Positions 1 through 5,749 are shown, numbered from the stretch's first letter. The stretch is 10,288 nt of DNA from an uncultured Collinsella sp. (GCA_902497065.1 CABVDH010000040.1:1-10288); one strand, 5' to 3'. The notes: generated by a model not told the origin, from the sequence alone. Translations and numbers: made by a program.

Positions 1-279
1 GTGGCTCGCATCCTCGCGGGCGGACAGGTCGTGCCGGTCACCGTCTGCTGGGTCGACGGCCGTTGTTTTACGATCGACGAAATTATCTCGACCACCGGGT
101 TTGGCCTGATGGTCCACGGCATCCGTACGGCAACATATAAGGTGCGTTTTGGCGGGCACGCGACCGAGTTGTATCTGGAGGACCAGACGCGCGAGCGGGT
201 GGACGGCTCGCAGGCGCACGTGATGCGTTGGTGGGTCTGGGCCTTTGACCGCACGCTTGAGGGCGAGCGCCGTAGGTAA
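1..279 (+). CDS. Small conserved protein of unknown function (start at window edge)
   Basis: Open frame of 92 residues beginning with GTG at the first base and ending at TAA 277-279. The ribosome site would lie outside the window, so the start is unproven and the gene could extend upstream. The protein has the pattern P-V-x-V-x-W-x-D-G-R at residues 12-21, then F-x-I-D-E-I, Y-K-V-R-F-G-G near the middle and R-W-W-V-W-A-F towards the end. From memory this resembles short uncharacterised Firmicutes and actinobacterial proteins that read P-x-x-x-x-W-x-D-G-R-x-F-x-I-D followed by Y-x-x-R-x-G-G and R-W-F-V. Those would form a small beta-rich domain. There is no signal peptide or membrane segment. 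Function unknown. A 79-bp gap with a likely promoter separates it from the next gene. Confidence 0.7.
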   Translation: MARILAGGQVVPVTVCWVDGRCFTIDEIISTTGFGLMVHGIRTATYKVRFGGHATELYLEDQTRERVDGSQAHVMRWWVWAFDRTLEGERRR

Positions 280-297
280 GGACGCGCGGCATTCGGG

Positions 298-303
298 TAC
301 AAT
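298..303 (+). promoter_or_regulatory. Putative -10 box (TACAAT) for the Bax-inhibitor gene
   Basis: TACAAT lies 55 bp upstream of the ATG at 359 and is followed by GG. It matches the consensus -10 box at five of six positions. No good -35 hexamer is visible at 16-18 bp spacing, and such a hexamer would overlap the stop codon of the upstream gene. Similar TANNAT boxes sit at comparable positions before several other genes here. Confidence 0.4.
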
Positions 304-358
304 GGCAAGAATCTTGTCACCTACGGCGCTGTCGTGGCGCTTTTTGAAAGGACGAAGT

Positions 359-1054
359 ATGAACGATATCCAGGGCTATCAGAACGGCCCCGTCGAGAGC
401 GGCGCAAGCCGCGCCAAGGAGATGTCGCCGCGCGCGTACAATCTCGCCATGTCTGCCCTGATCTTCTTGGGCTTTTGCGCCATGGGCGCCGGCGCCTACT
501 TTACGAGCACCATGTCGTTTGCGCGCATGATGATGAGCGGCGCCGCCTTGCCGCTGGTCTTTGGCTCGTTTATTTTGACCATCGTCGGCATGGTCATGAT
601 GTCGGCTGCTGCGGGCAAGCAGTCCGTGGGCCTGTCCCTTGTGGGCTACGTAATCTTTGCTAGTACCTTTGGCCTGACCGCGTCGTTTGGCCTTGCCAAC
701 TACGACCTGCCCACCATCAACACTGCCTTTATCGCCACGGCCGCCATCACCTTTGTCTTTGGCGCCTTGGGCGTGACGTTCCCCAAGTTTTTCCAGCGCG
801 TATATGGCATCGGTTTTGGCATTCTGCTCGCCACTATTCTGGTTGAGATCGTGCTGATGTTCATGGGCGTCTCGCAGACCATCACCGACCTGATCGTGAT
901 CGTGGTGTTCGCCGGCTTTATTGGCTACGACACCTATGTTGCCACGACGGTGCCGCCCACGCTGCCCAATGCGGTGCTCATGGCGTCCAACCTGTTCGTG
1001 GACATTATCAACGTGTTCCTGCGCATCCTGAACATCCTCGGTCGTCGCGACTAA
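359..1054 (+). CDS. Bax inhibitor-1 (BI-1/YccA/YbhL) family membrane protein
   Basis: A 231-residue integral membrane protein of usual family length. The ATG at 359 was chosen because GAAAGGA at 346-352 lies 6 bp upstream; the longer in-frame start at 245 would overlap the preceding gene. A hydrophilic N-terminus of about 28 residues is followed by six or seven hydrophobic segments, roughly 30-50, 62-84, 92-112, 122-140, 148-170, 176-196 and a final amphipathic helix. The family C-terminal signature is present: G-Y-D-T near 189-192 and N-L-F-V-D-I-I-N-V-F-L-R-I-L near 211-224, ending G-R-R-D. In the Bacillus homologue YetJ, two Asp residues 24 positions apart form a pH sensor controlling calcium leak. 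Here Asp191 and Asp215 have the same spacing, so a similar channel-like role is possible (inference). It is probably transcribed alone, since a terminator follows. Confidence 0.92.
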   Translation: MNDIQGYQNGPVESGASRAKEMSPRAYNLAMSALIFLGFCAMGAGAYFTSTMSFARMMMSGAALPLVFGSFILTIVGMVMMSAAAGKQSVGLSLVGYVIFASTFGLTASFGLANYDLPTINTAFIATAAITFVFGALGVTFPKFFQRVYGIGFGILLATILVEIVLMFMGVSQTITDLIVIVVFAGFIGYDTYVATTVPPTLPNAVLMASNLFVDIINVFLRILNILGRRD

Positions 1055-1103
1055 AGCGCGGCATTGCGACGCTTCCTGCCGGACACAGTAAAACGATACG
1101 AAA

Positions 1104-1129
1104 GGCGGTCCTCCGGGGCCGTCTTTTTT
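1104..1129 (+). terminator. Rho-independent terminator after the Bax-inhibitor gene
   Basis: GGCGGTCC at 1104-1111 pairs with GGGCCGTC at 1116-1123, with two G-U pairs and a four-base loop. Six T residues follow at 1124-1129. It sits 50 bp after the stop codon. Confidence 0.9.
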
Positions 1130-1142
1130 GTGCGCGGCGGGG

Positions 1143-1148
1143 TATCAT
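1143..1148 (+). promoter_or_regulatory. Putative -10 box (TATCAT) for the PARG-like gene
   Basis: TATCAT followed by GG lies 48 bp upstream of the ATG at 1196 and 14 bp after the T-run of the previous terminator. No recognisable -35 box is seen; that position falls in the terminator's right arm. Confidence 0.35.
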
Positions 1149-1195
1149 GGATGGGAAAAAGCCGATAGCGGCAGCGACAGGAAAGGTGGCCACGT

Positions 1196-1306
1196 ATGGC
1201 AGATGTCGACAACAGGAACCGTAACCGCAGGTCTAACCGAGCGGGTCAGCCCAATCCCAAGCGCGAGGCGCGTGCCAAGGCCGCCGAGCGTCACGTGGCA
1301 ACCATG
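1196..1306 (+). pseudogene. Out-of-frame 5' segment of the TIGR02452 gene
   Basis: ATG at 1196 has a strong Shine-Dalgarno, AGGAAAGG at 1179-1186, with 9-bp spacing. The frame reads a basic N-terminus rich in Asn and Arg, then K-R-E-A-R-A-K-A-A-E-R-H-V-A-T-M, ending at the ATG at 1304-1306. This resembles the N-terminal R-x-x-x-x-A-x-x-T helix of TIGR02452 proteins. Beyond about 1306 the same frame loses coding character, while the frame one base back picks up family-like sequence. I read this as the true start of the next entry, separated from it by loss of one base (or gain of two) near 1304-1309. Frame 1 upstream of 1306 contains stops at 1222-1224 and 1234-1236, so that frame cannot reach back to the ribosome site. 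Confidence 0.65.
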
Positions 1307-2331
1307 TGGCGACTGTGTCCGAGGCCTGCGCCAAGGACATTGAGCGTTCGCTTGCCGGCGTGCGCGAGTTCGATGGTATGCCTGCCGGCTTTGTCGCGGC
1401 GATGAAGGCCAAGACCCAGAAGGCAGCGGCTGCCGCTGCCGCGGAGCCGGTTGCCGAGGTTGTGGAGGCCGACGCTGCCGAGGTGGAGACTGCGGTCGAG
1501 CCCGAGGTGGCACCCGAGTCCACCGAGTCGGCTGACGAAGCCGAGTCCGCGCCCGCGGAGGAGGCTGCTCCGGTCCTGCCTGAGGTCACTGTGCTTGATG
1601 CCTCCGCTACGCAGGCAATCCTCGATAACGGCCGCGGCTATGCGCAGTTCTGCGATATGGCCGTGCTTGCCTTTGCCTCGTTTACCAATCCGGGCGGCGG
1701 CTATATCCAGGGCTACCTGGGCCAGGAGGCCACGCTCTGCGCCGATTCGTACCTGTACAACGTGCTCGACAAGCAGCGCAAGTGGTACGGCGAGAACCGT
1801 CGCCGCAACATCAACTGCGAGCTGTACCGCAATCGTGCGCTGGTGGTGCCCGCCGTGCGCTTCGACCGCAACCACGTGCACGCATACGCCGATGTAATCG
1901 TCGCTGCCGCGCCTAACGTCAAGCGTGCCCGTCAGGAGTACCGCGTGAGCGACGACGCCCTGTTGGATGCCCTGCGCGACCGTATCCGCTTTGTCCTTGC
2001 CATCTGCGATGAGCTGGGTCGCGAGAAGCTCGTGCTGGGTGCTTGGGGCTGCGACAACAACGGCTTTGACGCCGAGGCCGTGGCAGAGCTCTTCCGCGAG
2101 GAGCTCGCATCGGGCGACTTCAAGGTCAAGCAGGTGTTCTTTGCCGTGCCTTCTACGCGCTGGGATGAGGACTTCGCCAAGTTTGAGCACGTGCTGGCAA
2201 GCTTCCCCGAGCGTAACGAGGAGTCCTATGCCCAGGTTGCCGCCCGCGCCGCAGCCGCTCGTGCCGCCGAGCAGGCCCAGGCTGCCGCCGAGGACGATGA
2301 GGACGATGACGATTGGCGCAAGTACCTGTAA
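1306..2331 (+). CDS. TIGR02452 / microbial-type PARG-like protein, probably frameshifted at its 5' end
   Basis: The intact frame from GTG 1306 encodes 341 residues, but this GTG has no ribosome site; the probable original start is ATG 1196 in another frame. TIGR02452 proteins carry a macrodomain-like fold related to bacterial poly(ADP-ribose) glycohydrolases, which remove ADP-ribose. Seen here: A-S-F-T-N-P-G-G-G-Y at 124-133, Q-E-A-T-L-C at 140-145, N-R-A-L-V-V-P near 176-182, A-P-N-V near 202-205, L-V-L-G-A-W-G-C at 242-249 and a final F-F-A-V-P motif near 278-282. The family QEE catalytic pair reads QEA, so the second Glu is missing. Residues 38-92 are a low-complexity Ala/Glu linker between the N-terminal helix and the catalytic domain, and the tail near 318-337 is Ala-rich then acidic. 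Cytoplasmic and monocistronic (terminator follows). Family assignment is confident; activity is doubtful. Confidence 0.85.
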   Translation: MATVSEACAKDIERSLAGVREFDGMPAGFVAAMKAKTQKAAAAAAAEPVAEVVEADAAEVETAVEPEVAPESTESADEAESAPAEEAAPVLPEVTVLDASATQAILDNGRGYAQFCDMAVLAFASFTNPGGGYIQGYLGQEATLCADSYLYNVLDKQRKWYGENRRRNINCELYRNRALVVPAVRFDRNHVHAYADVIVAAAPNVKRARQEYRVSDDALLDALRDRIRFVLAICDELGREKLVLGAWGCDNNGFDAEAVAELFREELASGDFKVKQVFFAVPSTRWDEDFAKFEHVLASFPERNEESYAQVAARAAAARAAEQAQAAAEDDEDDDDWRKYL

Positions 2332-2356
2332 TCGGTACGTGCCGACAGATAGGTCG

Positions 2357-2389
2357 AGCCGGCGGGAGGGCTGCTCCCGTCGGCTTTTT
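2357..2389 (+). terminator. Strong Rho-independent terminator after the PARG-like gene
   Basis: AGCCGGCGGGAG at 2357-2368 pairs with CTCCCGTCGGCT at 2374-2385 over 12 bp with one G-U pair and a five-base loop. TTTT follows at 2386-2389. Only 19 bp separate it from the ATG of the next gene, and the ribosome site takes up half of that. Confidence 0.92.
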
Positions 2390-2408
2390 ACTAAAGGAAG
2401 GGCTTACG

Positions 2409-3068
2409 ATGAAAAACGTTCTGTGCTTTGGTGACAGCAACACCTATGGCTATGATCCGGCTGGTATGCGCGATGGCACCGCGGTGCGCTATGCGCAGGA
2501 TGTGCGCTGGTGCGGCGTGGCGCAGCGTGACCTGGGCGAGGGCTGGCATGTGATTGAGGAGGGGCTCAACGGCCGCACGACGGTGCGCGACGATATGTGC
2601 CATCTGGACACTAACCTCAACGGTATTCGCGCGCTTCCGATGCTGCTCGAGGCCCATAAGCCGCTGGACGCCATTGTGATCATGCTGGGCACCAACGACT
2701 GCAAGACGGTCTTTAACGTGACGGCTTCCGATATCGCCCGCGGCGCCATGGCGCTGATTCGCGCCGTCCGCGCGTTTCCGTGGACCGATGCCGCACCTTG
2801 TCCGCGCATTCTGCTGATGGCTCCTATCAAGATCAAGCCGCAGATCGCCGATGTGTATATGACCGACTTTGACGAACATTCCGTTGAGGCATCTGAACAT
2901 TTTGGCGAGTACTATGCGCACGTGGCCGAGCAGTTTGGCTGCGACTTTTTGAATGCCGCCGAGTTTGCCGAGCCGGGCGATATCGACTATCTGCATATGA
3001 TGCCCGAAAGTCACGAGAGCCTGGGCCACGCCGTGGCAGCCAAGCTCCAAGAGATGCTCGGTGAGTAG
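2409..3068 (+). CDS. SGNH/GDSL hydrolase, arylesterase/acyltransferase type
   Basis: A 219-residue serine hydrolase. ATG 2409 follows AAAGGAAGG at 2393-2401; an upstream in-frame start at 2313 is rejected because it would span the terminator. Block I is F-G-D-S-N-T at 7-12 with Ser10 as nucleophile; E-E-G-L-N-G-R-T-T at 50-58 is block II; L-G-T-N-D at 93-97 is block III with the oxyanion Asn96; Asp193-x-x-His196 is the C-terminal catalytic pair. From memory the sequence tracks the Mycobacterium smegmatis arylesterase/acyltransferase closely (L-C-F-G-D-S, D-V-R-W, E-E-G-L, I-I-M-L-G-T-N-D-x-K). No signal peptide is present, so it should act in the cytoplasm on small esters; the real substrate is unknown. 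A promoter could only lie inside the previous gene or terminator. A hairpin with a T-rich tail follows. Confidence 0.9.
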   Translation: MKNVLCFGDSNTYGYDPAGMRDGTAVRYAQDVRWCGVAQRDLGEGWHVIEEGLNGRTTVRDDMCHLDTNLNGIRALPMLLEAHKPLDAIVIMLGTNDCKTVFNVTASDIARGAMALIRAVRAFPWTDAAPCPRILLMAPIKIKPQIADVYMTDFDEHSVEASEHFGEYYAHVAEQFGCDFLNAAEFAEPGDIDYLHMMPESHESLGHAVAAKLQEMLGE

Positions 3069-3080
3069 CGCGACCCCAAA

Positions 3081-3106
3081 CCACCACAAAGGTACCCTTG
3101 CGGTGG
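3081..3106 (+). terminator. Imperfect CCACC...GGTGG hairpin after the esterase gene
   Basis: CCACC at 3081-3085 pairs with GGTGG at 3102-3106, continuing past an A-C mismatch through CAA/TTG and GG/CC. The T-rich tract CTTGTTTCGTTTGTTTG follows from 3107, so it can act as the esterase terminator. It is a shortened, degenerate relative of the hairpin at 3350-3388, lying in the same orientation. Confidence 0.6.
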
Positions 3107-3123
3107 CTTGTTTCGTTTGTTTG

Positions 3124-3339
3124 TCTTGATCTGTAACAGTTGTAAGGCCGAAAACGGGCTAGATGTTACAGATTGAGATTATTTAGGTCGATATCGGTCG
3201 TTTGTCTCGATCTGTAACATCTAGGGTCGATTTTGCCGAGTTAATGTTACACATCGAGATTATCTTCTCAATGGAATTTGGATGTCTCGATTTGTAACAG
3301 GTGGGCCGAAAAATGGACTCTAACTGTTACAGATCGAGA
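3124..3339. repeat. Array of six 15-bp motifs in alternating orientation (three 55-bp palindromic units)
   Basis: The motif TCTCGATCTGTAACA occurs forward at 3124-3138, 3205-3219 and 3285-3299, and as its reverse complement at 3164-3178, 3245-3259 and 3325-3339. Starts are 40, 41, 40, 40 and 40 bp apart. Each copy differs from the consensus by no more than two bases. Adjacent copies form three 55-bp units (3124-3178, 3205-3259, 3285-3339), each with 15-bp arms and a 25-bp centre; the gaps between units are 26 and 25 bp. Centres of units 1 and 3 share GGCCGAAAA, and unit 2 resembles them when reversed: units 1 and reversed 2 both end CTAGATGTTACAGAT. Differences between paired arms are mostly G-U compatible. 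The array fills the gap between the convergent esterase and thiD genes. No ORF or cas gene accompanies it. Role unknown: dispersed palindromic element, 3'-UTR structure or protein-binding array are all possible. Confidence 0.85.
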
Positions 3340-3349
3340 TGTTTGTGGG

Positions 3350-3388
3350 AACCACCGCAAAGGTGCCTGTCCCCTTTGCGGTGGTTTT
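3350..3388 (+). terminator. Perfect 14-bp hairpin with short T tail
   Basis: AACCACCGCAAAGG at 3350-3363 is perfectly complementary to CCTTTGCGGTGGTT at 3373-3386, with the nine-base loop TGCCTGTCC. The plus strand continues TTTTGA, weakly terminator-like. The minus strand lacks a T tract after the stem, so it is a poor terminator for thiD, whose stop is only 13 bp away. The loop contains GGTGCCTGTCCCC, a string I associate with dispersed palindromes of REP type. It could be a bidirectional terminator or a mobile palindrome. Confidence 0.65.
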
Positions 3389-3400
3389 GAACTGCGAGTC

Positions 3401-4231
3401 TTAATACTGCCACATATGGTTAACGGGGCCGGAGCCTTTGCCCATGTCAAAGCCGGCGGCGAGAGCGCCGGTTAGGTAGGCCTTGCCGGCGTTGACGGCG
3501 TCGGCAAGATCCATGCCCTGCGCCAGCGCACAGGCGATGGCGGACGAGAGCGTGCAGCCGGTGCCGTGCGTGTTGTCGGTCTCAATACGCTTGTGGCGGA
3601 ACCACGTGGTGAGCGGATCGCCTAGGTGGTTGCCCTCATCATCGAGCGGCGCGGGTTCGGCCAGTACGTCGTTGGCCTCGTTGACAAAATGCCCGCCCTT
3701 AACGAGGGACGCGCAGCCAAAGCGGCGGGTGAGGAGCATGGCGGCGTTTTGCTGGGTGCGCTCGGAATCGACCTCGTAGTCGAGCAGCGCCATGGCCTCG
3801 GGGATGTTGGGCGTGATGACGGTCGCCAGCGGGAACAGGCGACGCGTGAGCGCCTCAGCGGCATCTTCGGCAATGAGGCGGGCGCCCGAAGTGGCGACCA
3901 TGACGGGATCGACGACGATATTTTGTGCGTTCCAGGCACTCAGGCGGTCGGCGATAACCTCGATAATCTCGGCAGAGGAAACCATGCCGATTTTGACTGC
4001 GTTGGGGCGAATATCGTCAAAGACGGCGTCAATTTGCGCAGCGACGATATCGGGGGAGATATTTTGCACGGCGGTGACACCGAGCGTGTTTTGTGCGGTG
4101 ATGGCCGTGATGGCTGTCTCGGCATACAGACGGTGCGCCGTGATGGTCTTAATGTCGGCCTGAATGCCGGCGCCACCGCTGGAATCGGATCCTGCGATGG
4201 ATAGAACGGCAGGTACCTTGCTGCGATCCAT
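3401..4231 (-). CDS. thiD: Bifunctional hydroxymethylpyrimidine / HMP-phosphate kinase
   Basis: A 276-residue ribokinase-family enzyme of normal length that phosphorylates HMP and HMP-P to HMP-PP, the pyrimidine half of thiamin. Signatures: S-I-A-G-S-D-S-S-G-G-A-G-I-Q-A-D at 11-26 (pyrimidine site), V-D-P-V-M at 107-111, T-P-N near 140-142, V-K-G-G-H at 177-181, and T-H-G-T-G-C-T-L-S at 221-229, the anion hole with its conserved Cys. Start ATG 4231 has AAGGGAG (minus strand, 4237-4243) 5 bp upstream. It lies 183 bp downstream of thiC on the same strand. The gap contains a hairpin and a TATAAT box, so thiD may have its own promoter and need not follow the riboswitch. Its 3' end faces the repeat array. 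Cytoplasmic. Confidence 0.96.
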   Translation of the reverse strand: MDRSKVPAVLSIAGSDSSGGAGIQADIKTITAHRLYAETAITAITAQNTLGVTAVQNISPDIVAAQIDAVFDDIRPNAVKIGMVSSAEIIEVIADRLSAWNAQNIVVDPVMVATSGARLIAEDAAEALTRRLFPLATVITPNIPEAMALLDYEVDSERTQQNAAMLLTRRFGCASLVKGGHFVNEANDVLAEPAPLDDEGNHLGDPLTTWFRHKRIETDNTHGTGCTLSSAIACALAQGMDLADAVNAGKAYLTGALAAGFDMGKGSGPVNHMWQY

Positions 4232-4277
4232 GTTCGCTCCCTTGTCTGGTCGGATTCAAATGGGTCTTTAAGCCAGC

Positions 4278-4283
4278 ATTATA
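4278..4283 (-). promoter_or_regulatory. Putative -10 box (TATAAT) for thiD
   Basis: On the minus strand a perfect TATAAT lies 46 bp upstream of the thiD ATG, a suitable distance for a short leader. The -35 position falls inside the adjacent hairpin and reads CATATC, which is poor. Confidence 0.45.
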
Positions 4284-4288
4284 AAGAT

Positions 4289-4318
4289 GCCCAGGCCGGC
4301 GATATGCCGAACCCGGGC
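4289..4318 (-). terminator. Hairpin between thiC and thiD, possible thiC terminator
   Basis: Read on the minus strand, GCCCGGGTTCGGC pairs with GCCGGCCTGGGC through twelve pairs with one bulged U and some G-U pairs, around a five-base ATATC loop. ATCTTTATAATG follows, which is a weak U tract. It may terminate thiC, act as an attenuator before thiD, or serve as an operator next to the TATAAT box. Confidence 0.5.
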
Positions 4319-4414
4319 GCGAGATGTAATTTTTACGCAAATGTAAGCAAATGTTCACACGTCAACAATTGGCGGGCGCCGACTCGATGTTAAAAGGCGA
4401 TTGCGGCGAAGAGA

Positions 4415-5749
4415 CTAGTCCTCCATACCGAGGTCGATCGTCGTGCCCTCAAACACTTTGTTGACGGTGCGGACGGCGCACATCTTGCCACACATGGTGC
4501 AAGTGCCCTCGGTGGCGGCGGGGGACTCCTCGTAGCGCTTCTTGCCCGTAACCGGGTCGAGCGCGCACTCCCACATGGCGTCCCAGTCGAGCTTGCGGCG
4601 TGCCTGGCCCATCTTGTCGTCCATGTCGCGGGCGTGGGGCACCTTTTTGGCGATGTCGGCGGCGTGTGCGGCGATCTTGGTGGCCATGAGGCCGTCGAGC
4701 ACATCCTGGGCGTTGGGCAGGCATAGGTGCTCTGCCGGTGTCACGTAGCACAGGAAGTCGGCACCGGAGCTTGCGGAGATAGCGCCGCCGATGGCGGCGG
4801 TAATGTGGTCGTAGCCCACGCCGATATCGGTCACCAGCGGCCCCAGCACATAGAACGGGGCGTTGTGGCACAGACGCTTCTGCAGTTTCATGTTGGCGGC
4901 GATCTCGTCGAGCGCCATGTGACCCGGGCCCTCGACCATGACCTGGACGCCGGCGGCCCAAGCACGCTTGCACAGCTTGCCCAGTTCGATCATCTCGGCA
5001 GTCTCGGTGGCGTCGTTGGAGTCGTAGAGACAGCCCGGGCGGCAGGAGTCGCCGAGTGAGATCGTTACGTCGTACTCGTGGCAGATTTCGAGCACCTCGT
5101 CGTAGAACTCGTAGAAGGGGTTCTCGTTACCGGTGACTTCCATCCAGCCAAACAGCAGCGAGCCGCCGCGGCTGACGATGTTCATGAGGCGGCCGGTCTC
5201 CTTGAAGGTCTTGATGACCGATTTATTGATGCCGCAGTGGATGGTCATAAAGTCCACGCCGTCTTCGGCGTGCGCGCGCACGACCTCGAGCAGATCGTTC
5301 TTGGTCAGCTTGACCAGCGGCTTTTCCATGTAGCCGATGGCATCGTACATGGGGACGGTGCCTACCATGAGCGGCGTCTCGTCGATGAGCTGCTGGCGGA
5401 ACTGGCGCGTCTTGCCCGAGTTGGAGAGGTCCATGATGGCGTCGGCGCCAAAGTCCTCGGCGATCTTGACCTTCTTCCACTCTTCGGCGGCATCGGCCTT
5501 ATCGCCCGAGATGCCCAAGTTGACGTTGACCTTGGTGGACAGGCCCTCACCGACGCCAAAGGCGCGCATGCCCTTTTTGATGTGCACGATGTTGGCGGGA
5601 ATGGCGATGCGGCCGTCGGCCACGCGCTCGCGGATGTACTCGGGGTCGCGATGCTCGCGCTCGGCGACTTCCTTCATCTGCGGTGTGATCTGCCCGGCGC
5701 GGGCGAAGTCGATTTGCGTGACGAGCTTGGGCTCGGTCTGTGTGCTCAT
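4415..5749 (-). CDS. thiC: Phosphomethylpyrimidine synthase (HMP-P synthase)
   Basis: ThiC is a radical-SAM enzyme that rearranges aminoimidazole ribotide to HMP-P, the committed pyrimidine step of thiamin synthesis. The start at ATG 5749 gives 444 residues, preceded 8 bp upstream by AAGGGAG. The longer in-frame start at 5773 lies inside the riboswitch aptamer and is rejected. The length fits the short ThiC subgroup without the extra N-terminal domain. Visible motifs: N-V-N-L-G-I-S-G-D, D-A-I-M-D-L-S-N-S-G near the first third, M-T-I-H-C-G-I-N, S-R-G-G-S, S-L-G-D-S-C-R-P-G-C, V-M-V-E-G-P-G-H, and Y-V-T-P-A-E-H-L-C-L-P. The C-terminal iron-sulfur Cys trio is C417, C420 and C424, i.e. CX2CX3C. 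It heads the pyrimidine module with thiD downstream and is under a TPP riboswitch. Cytoplasmic, needs a 4Fe-4S cluster. Confidence 0.97.
   Translation of the reverse strand: MSTQTEPKLVTQIDFARAGQITPQMKEVAEREHRDPEYIRERVADGRIAIPANIVHIKKGMRAFGVGEGLSTKVNVNLGISGDKADAAEEWKKVKIAEDFGADAIMDLSNSGKTRQFRQQLIDETPLMVGTVPMYDAIGYMEKPLVKLTKNDLLEVVRAHAEDGVDFMTIHCGINKSVIKTFKETGRLMNIVSRGGSLLFGWMEVTGNENPFYEFYDEVLEICHEYDVTISLGDSCRPGCLYDSNDATETAEMIELGKLCKRAWAAGVQVMVEGPGHMALDEIAANMKLQKRLCHNAPFYVLGPLVTDIGVGYDHITAAIGGAISASSGADFLCYVTPAEHLCLPNAQDVLDGLMATKIAAHAADIAKKVPHARDMDDKMGQARRKLDWDAMWECALDPVTGKKRYEESPAATEGTCTMCGKMCAVRTVNKVFEGTTIDLGMED

Noticed and set aside
1304..1310. Programmed -1 ribosomal frameshift
   Set aside because: The junction does not contain an X-XXY-YYZ slippery heptamer and I see no evident downstream stimulatory structure; a one-base deletion or sequence error is simpler.
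1291..2190. 299-codon open frame on the minus strand
   Set aside because: Antisense to the PARG-like gene, which shows clear family motifs on the plus strand.
3124..3339. CRISPR array
   Set aside because: The repeats are only 15 bp and alternate in orientation, spacers are 25-26 bp, some spacers are related to each other, and no cas gene is present.
3081..3388. Insertion sequence or transposon with terminal repeats
   Set aside because: No transposase frame fits in 300 bp, the flanking hairpins are direct rather than inverted copies, and no target duplication is visible.
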